From Chloroflexota bacterium (GTDB taxonomy: Bacteria > Chloroflexota > Limnocylindria > QHBO01), in NCBI GenBank assembly GCA_019348395.1, contig JAHWJN010000042.1, positions 1-9,010 of the forward strand: a stretch of DNA of 9,010 nt, written 5' to 3'. A model generated the notes under the pieces. That model did not search any database. It was not told where the DNA came from and saw nothing but the letters and a program-made list of their open reading frames with translations. Of this stretch, positions 6,192 through 9,010 are shown piece after piece (the first letter of the stretch is position 1; every line of letters begins with the position of its first letter). The position numbers and the translations under genes were made by a program.

Positions 6192-7058
6192 ATGCCGAAT
6201 TTCGTCGAACCGCCGATCGAGTCACCCGCCTCGCTGGAACAGGCGTACGGGCTCCTGCGCGACGGCGACGGCAGGCCGTGGCGGCCGCTCGCCGGCGGCA
6301 CCGACGTCATGGTCCAAATCACCGGTGAGATCGGCGAGCCCCCAGCGCGCCTCCTGGACATCTGGGCCATCGATGAGCTGAGGGGCATCCACGTCGAGGA
6401 TGGTGCGCTCCTCATTGGCGCACTGACGACCTACACGGCGATTCGGCGTTCGGATGAGGTCGCGGGGCTGGTCCCCGTCCTTGCGGAGGCGGCAGCCACC
6501 ATCGGTGCGGCCCAGATCCAGAACCGCGGTACGCTCGGCGGAAACGTCGTCAATGCCTCTCCGGCGGGCGACACGCTCCCCGTGCTGCTGGCCGTGGATG
6601 CCGAGTTCGTGCTCGGCTCGTCCGATGGCGAGCGGACCGTGCCGGCGCGCTCGTTCTGGACCGGCTACCGCCAGACGGCGCGCCACGACCACGAGCTGCT
6701 GCTCCGCGTCCGCATCCCGCTCCTGAGCGGCCGCGAGGTGCGGTTCCGGAAGGTCGGGACACGGCGGGCACAGGCGATCAGCAAGGTCGTCATGGCCCTC
6801 TCCTGGCGGGTGGACGGTGACGCGTGGACCGATGTTCGCCTCGGACTCGGCTCCATCGCGGCGACACCGGTGCGGGCCCCCGCGACCGAGGCGGCACTCG
6901 AGGGGCAAGCGCCGACACGCGAGGCCGCCGATGCCGCCGCGGCGGCACTCAGCGCGGAGATCCACCCAATCGATGATGTTCGTTCCACCGCCGACTACCG
7001 GCGGGCGGTTGCCGGGCGTGTCCTCCATCGGCTGATCCGCGACAACGGCGGCTGGTAA
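6192..7058 (+). CDS. Xanthine dehydrogenase-family FAD-binding (medium) subunit
   Basis: A 288-residue flavin subunit of the molybdenum hydroxylase, which takes electrons from the [2Fe-2S] clusters and passes them to NAD+ or another acceptor. It has the PCMH-type FAD domain: RPLAGGTDVMVQ (31-42) binds the pyrophosphate, IGAAQIQNRGTLGGNVVNAS (104-123) runs into PAGD (124-127), and the C-terminal CO dehydrogenase flavoprotein domain covers about 183-285. Length is normal for the family (280-300). ATG 6192 is chosen because the family's N-terminal pattern (F..P.S..EA..LL) begins at once after it. A GTG at 6138 in the same frame would add 18 residues and overlap the microprotein gene. No good Shine-Dalgarno precedes 6192, and the start is 14 nt after the microprotein stop, so it may depend on coupling to that gene. 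It is the last gene of the operon; a convergent sulfatase follows. Confidence 0.93.
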   Translation: MPNFVEPPIESPASLEQAYGLLRDGDGRPWRPLAGGTDVMVQITGEIGEPPARLLDIWAIDELRGIHVEDGALLIGALTTYTAIRRSDEVAGLVPVLAEAAATIGAAQIQNRGTLGGNVVNASPAGDTLPVLLAVDAEFVLGSSDGERTVPARSFWTGYRQTARHDHELLLRVRIPLLSGREVRFRKVGTRRAQAISKVVMALSWRVDGDAWTDVRLGLGSIAATPVRAPATEAALEGQAPTREAADAAAAALSAEIHPIDDVRSTADYRRAVAGRVLHRLIRDNGGW

Positions 7059-7067
7059 GCGGTCACA

Positions 7068-7109
7068 CTGGCGAGGCGGGAACGAAGACCGAGTGTCTCC
7101 ACTCGCCAG
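7068..7109. terminator. Inverted repeats between convergent operon end and sulfatase
   Basis: CTGGCGAG (7068-7075) and CTCGCCAG (7102-7109) are perfect 8-nt complements. Inside and overlapping the right arm, CGAGTG (7090-7095) pairs with CACTCG (7100-7105) around a TCTC loop, so the two stems are mutually exclusive. They occupy the 66-nt gap between two convergent genes. No T-tract follows on either strand. A bidirectional terminator or RNA 3'-end structure is plausible but weakly supported. Confidence 0.35.
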
Positions 7110-7124
7110 GCGCTTCGCGGGTGC

Positions 7125-8549
7125 TCAGCTGGCTCGCTCGTCCTGCGGCGCACGGGCGCAGTCGGTGTCCCCGACTTCCGCCTGAAGGCGTCGGAGCTCA
7201 ATCCTGAGGTCTCGCACGACGTCGGCGTAGGCCGGATCGTCGTGGACGCTCGTGAGCTCGGACGGGTCGCGCTCGAGGTCGAACAGCTCCCACTCCGGTG
7301 ATCCTCGACCGGCGTACGCGCCGGGAGCATCACACGGCTCGTCGTAGTAGTACACGAGCTTGTGCCGATCGGTCCTCACGCCGTAGTGCGCCCAGACGTG
7401 GTGGGCGACGTCGCGGTTGACCCAATAGCGGTAGTACATGCTCGTCCGCCAGTCAGCGGGTGGTGCGCCGCGCAGCACCCGGCGCAACGATCGGCCCTGC
7501 ATGAAGCCCGGGACCGGCACGCCGGTGTAGTCGAGAAAGGTGGGCCCGAAGTCCACGTTCAGGGCCATCGCCGCCGACGTCGACCCGGCAGGGATCTCGC
7601 GCGGATATCGCACGAGGAACGGCATGCGCAGCGACTCCTCGTACATGAACCGCTTGTCGTACCAGCCGTGGTCGCCCAGGAAGAAGCCCTGGTCCGAGGT
7701 GTAGACCACGATCGTGTCGTCGGAGATCCCATCCGCCTCGAGCCAGTCGAGGACACGAGCCACGTTCTCGTCGAGCGCGGCGACGCAGCGCAGGTAGTCG
7801 GTGATGAAGCGGCGGTACTTCCAGCGCAGCTCCTCGTCATCGGTCAGCCCGTCGGGCACGAACGCCTTCAGGTCCTCGTCGGTCAGGTCGTTCCTGATCG
7901 TCATGGTCGCCTCGCGAGCCGGAGTGCCGCGTCCCACGTAGTCATCGCGCAACGTTCCCGGCTCGGCGATGTCGCGGTCGTCGTACAGCGTCGCGTGGCG
8001 CTCAGCGGGCTCCCACTCGCGGTGCGGCGCCTTGTGCTGGATCAGCATGCAGAACGGCCGATCGCGGTCCCGTGCCTCGAGCCACTCGAGGGCCTGATCC
8101 GTGATCACATCCGTCGTGTACCCGGTCCGGCGCTGCCGACCGTCAGGCGTGAGGAACTCCGGATCGTGGTAGGTCCCGTGCTCCTCGAGCACCGCCCAGC
8201 GGTCGAAGCCATGGGGGTCGTGGACGCCGCCGTGGCCCAGGTGCCATTTGCCGCTGATGAACGTCTGGTAGCCGGCCTCGCGCAGGAGCGATACGTACGT
8301 CGGCTGCGTGGCGTCGAACTTCGAAGAGTTGCTCGTCACGCCGTTCACGTGGTTGTACGTGCCGGTCAGGATCGCGGCGCGCGACGGCGAGCAGAGCGAG
8401 TTCGTGCAGAAGCAGTTGTCGAGGCGCATGCCGTCAGCAGCCAGCCGGTCCATGCCGGCTGTGCGGTTGATCCGGCTGCCGTAGGCGCCGATCGCGTGAG
8501 CCGCATGGTCGTCCGCCATGATGAAGACGATGTTCGGTCGCTGGGGCAT
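7125..8549 (-). CDS. Sulfatase, formylglycine-dependent (type I), no signal peptide
   Basis: A 474-residue type I sulfatase of the alkaline phosphatase superfamily, hydrolysing a sulfate ester (or sulfamate). The N-terminal [12 protein letters not shown] (5-16) supplies metal ligands D13 and D14. The maturation motif CSPSR (53-57) gives C53 as the residue oxidised to formylglycine. Further active-site elements are GKWHLG (100-105), QHKAPH (171-176), SDQG (285-288) and Lys299 in WYDKR. The C-terminal part contains the expected [12 protein letters not shown] block (420-431). The substrate cannot be read from the sequence; the fold resembles sulfatases acting on polysaccharides or aryl sulfates. 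ATG 8549 is preferred: the family motif starts within five residues and a TACAGT box lies 7 nt upstream. The upstream in-frame ATG at 8687 adds 46 Arg-rich residues that do not look like a signal peptide and would run into the neighbouring malate synthase start. No sulfatase-maturating enzyme is in the window. Confidence 0.92.
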   Translation of the reverse strand: MPQRPNIVFIMADDHAAHAIGAYGSRINRTAGMDRLAADGMRLDNCFCTNSLCSPSRAAILTGTYNHVNGVTSNSSKFDATQPTYVSLLREAGYQTFISGKWHLGHGGVHDPHGFDRWAVLEEHGTYHDPEFLTPDGRQRRTGYTTDVITDQALEWLEARDRDRPFCMLIQHKAPHREWEPAERHATLYDDRDIAEPGTLRDDYVGRGTPAREATMTIRNDLTDEDLKAFVPDGLTDDEELRWKYRRFITDYLRCVAALDENVARVLDWLEADGISDDTIVVYTSDQGFFLGDHGWYDKRFMYEESLRMPFLVRYPREIPAGSTSAAMALNVDFGPTFLDYTGVPVPGFMQGRSLRRVLRGAPPADWRTSMYYRYWVNRDVAHHVWAHYGVRTDRHKLVYYYDEPCDAPGAYAGRGSPEWELFDLERDPSELTSVHDDPAYADVVRDLRIELRRLQAEVGDTDCARAPQDERAS

Positions 8550-8556
8550 GACCCAG

Positions 8557-8562
8557 ACTGTA
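8557..8562 (-). promoter_or_regulatory. Candidate leaderless promoter -10 (TACAGT) of the sulfatase
   Basis: The complement of 8557-8562 reads TACAGT, a TANNNT-type -10 box ending 7 nt before ATG 8549. There is no Shine-Dalgarno in the 7 nt between, as expected for a leaderless mRNA. No clear -35 hexamer is visible 16-18 nt upstream. It supports 8549 as the start. Confidence 0.5.
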
Positions 8563-8608
8563 GCGAAACCCGCTGCCCGGAAGCGCCGGCTCGCTCGGCA
8601 CAGTTCTC

Positions 8609-8620
8609 GTGGTTCACCAC
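8609..8620. promoter_or_regulatory. Perfect dyad GTGGT-TC-ACCAC, candidate operator
   Basis: Five-nt arms around a 2-nt centre, in the 100-nt gap between the divergent sulfatase and malate synthase genes. It ends 17 nt upstream of the proposed malate synthase -10 box, thus over its -35 region. The TGGT..ACCA form resembles sites of GntR/FadR-type repressors. A role as operator is inference from position and symmetry. Confidence 0.35.
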
Positions 8621-8637
8621 CTCTGGACGCAGACTGC

Positions 8638-8643
8638 GACAAT
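8638..8643 (+). promoter_or_regulatory. Candidate leaderless promoter -10 (GACAAT) of malate synthase
   Basis: GACAAT matches four of six positions of TATAAT and ends 6 nt before ATG 8650. No Shine-Dalgarno lies in between. The spacing matches the boxes in front of the sulfatase and the hydroxylase large subunit. The -35 region has no strong TTGACA match. Confidence 0.45.
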
Positions 8644-8649
8644 CTCGAC

Positions 8650-9010
8650 ATGACCGATCTGACCGCCGGTGTCCGCCTGACCCGCACCGATGCCCGTCAC
8701 ACGGACGAGGTGCTCACCCCCGAGGCGCTCGATTTCGTGGCACAGCTGCATCGCCACTTCAACCCCGAGCGCATCCGGCTCCTGCGGGATCGCGCCGCGC
8801 GGCAGGCTAGGTTCGACGCCGGCGAGCTTCCCGACTTCAAGCCGAACCCGATCGAGAGCGAGGACCCCGACTGGCGGGTCGCCCCGGCACCGCCCGACTT
8901 CGACGATCGGCGCGTCGAGATCACCGGTCCGGCCGAGCCGAAGATGATGATCAACGCGCTGAACTCTGGCGCGTCGGTCTTCATGTGCGACTTCGAGGTT
9001 GCGGGCTCCC
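8650..9010 (+). CDS. aceB: Malate synthase A, N-terminal part (3' cut by window edge)
   Basis: The frame is open from ATG 8650 to the window end, giving 120 residues of a protein usually about 530 long. Malate synthase condenses glyoxylate with acetyl-CoA to malate in the cytoplasm. The N-terminal domain pattern of the A isoform is clear: [20 protein letters not shown] (22-41), LPDF (60-63), DWRVAP (74-79), DRRVEITGP (86-94) and [19 protein letters not shown] (98-116). The catalytic barrel residues lie beyond the window. After DFE the family normally has Asp-(Ser/Ala); here the codon is Val (8998-9000), followed by Ala-Gly-Ser. The start is supported by the -10-like box 6 nt upstream. It is divergent from the sulfatase. 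In other bacteria malate synthase genes can sit with purine or allantoin catabolism genes, where glyoxylate is the product; this fits the hydroxylase and deaminase upstream but is inference. Confidence 0.93.
   Translation, partial: MTDLTAGVRLTRTDARHTDEVLTPEALDFVAQLHRHFNPERIRLLRDRAARQARFDAGELPDFKPNPIESEDPDWRVAPAPPDFDDRRVEITGPAEPKMMINALNSGASVFMCDFEVAGS

Noticed and set aside
8550..8687. N-terminal extension of the sulfatase to ATG 8687.
   Set aside because: Adds 46 Arg-rich residues without family similarity or a convincing signal peptide, overlaps the malate synthase start, and the TACAGT box and motif position fit ATG 8549.
7362..8810. A 482-codon open frame on the + strand opposite the sulfatase.
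   Set aside because: It is an antisense shadow rich in Arg, Val, His and Ala with no recognisable motif, and it overlaps two real genes (sulfatase and malate synthase).

Overview
This is a 9-kb, very GC-rich, gene-dense bacterial chromosome segment. By eye G+C is well above 60%, and codon third positions are almost all G or C. There are no tRNA or rRNA genes, no mobile elements, no CRISPR array, and no gene-free stretch longer than about 100 bases. High GC, likely leaderless promoters (a -10-like hexamer 6-7 nt before three start codons) and soil-type purine and nitrogen catabolism suit an actinobacterium or a GC-rich Chloroflexota lineage. That placement is inference; no phylogenetic marker is present.

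Layout: (1) 1-2523, + strand: the C-terminal 298 residues of an adenosine/adenine deaminase-family enzyme cut by the window edge, followed after 9 nt by a D-aminoacylase-like amidohydrolase. (2) 2547-3095, - strand: a four-helix membrane protein resembling DUF2269, convergent with the amidohydrolase. A long imperfect hairpin at 2505-2539 spans the junction. (3) 3186-7058, + strand: a tightly packed molybdenum hydroxylase (xanthine dehydrogenase-type) operon in the order Mo subunit, [2Fe-2S] subunit, a 45-residue single-pass membrane microprotein, FAD subunit. The first two junctions are 4-nt ATGA overlaps. (4) 7125-8549, - strand: a formylglycine-type sulfatase without a signal peptide, convergent with the operon. 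(5) 8650 to the edge, + strand: the N-terminus of malate synthase A, divergent from the sulfatase.

How the genes may work together: a purine deaminase would supply inosine or hypoxanthine, and the molybdenum hydroxylase would oxidise hypoxanthine/xanthine to urate. If the ureide route to glyoxylate is present nearby, malate synthase would return glyoxylate to central metabolism. The chemistry of each step is known for the families; the linkage here is inferred from proximity. The amidohydrolase would fit as another nitrogen-scavenging enzyme. The sulfatase has no obvious link.

Most of the window is recognisable metabolism. The least expected item is the microprotein at 6040-6177, which has its own strong ribosome binding site and sits between two subunit genes of the hydroxylase. 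Other points worth checking are an apparent Cys-to-Asp change at a metal-ligand position of the amidohydrolase, the repeated leaderless-promoter pattern, and the junction hairpins.
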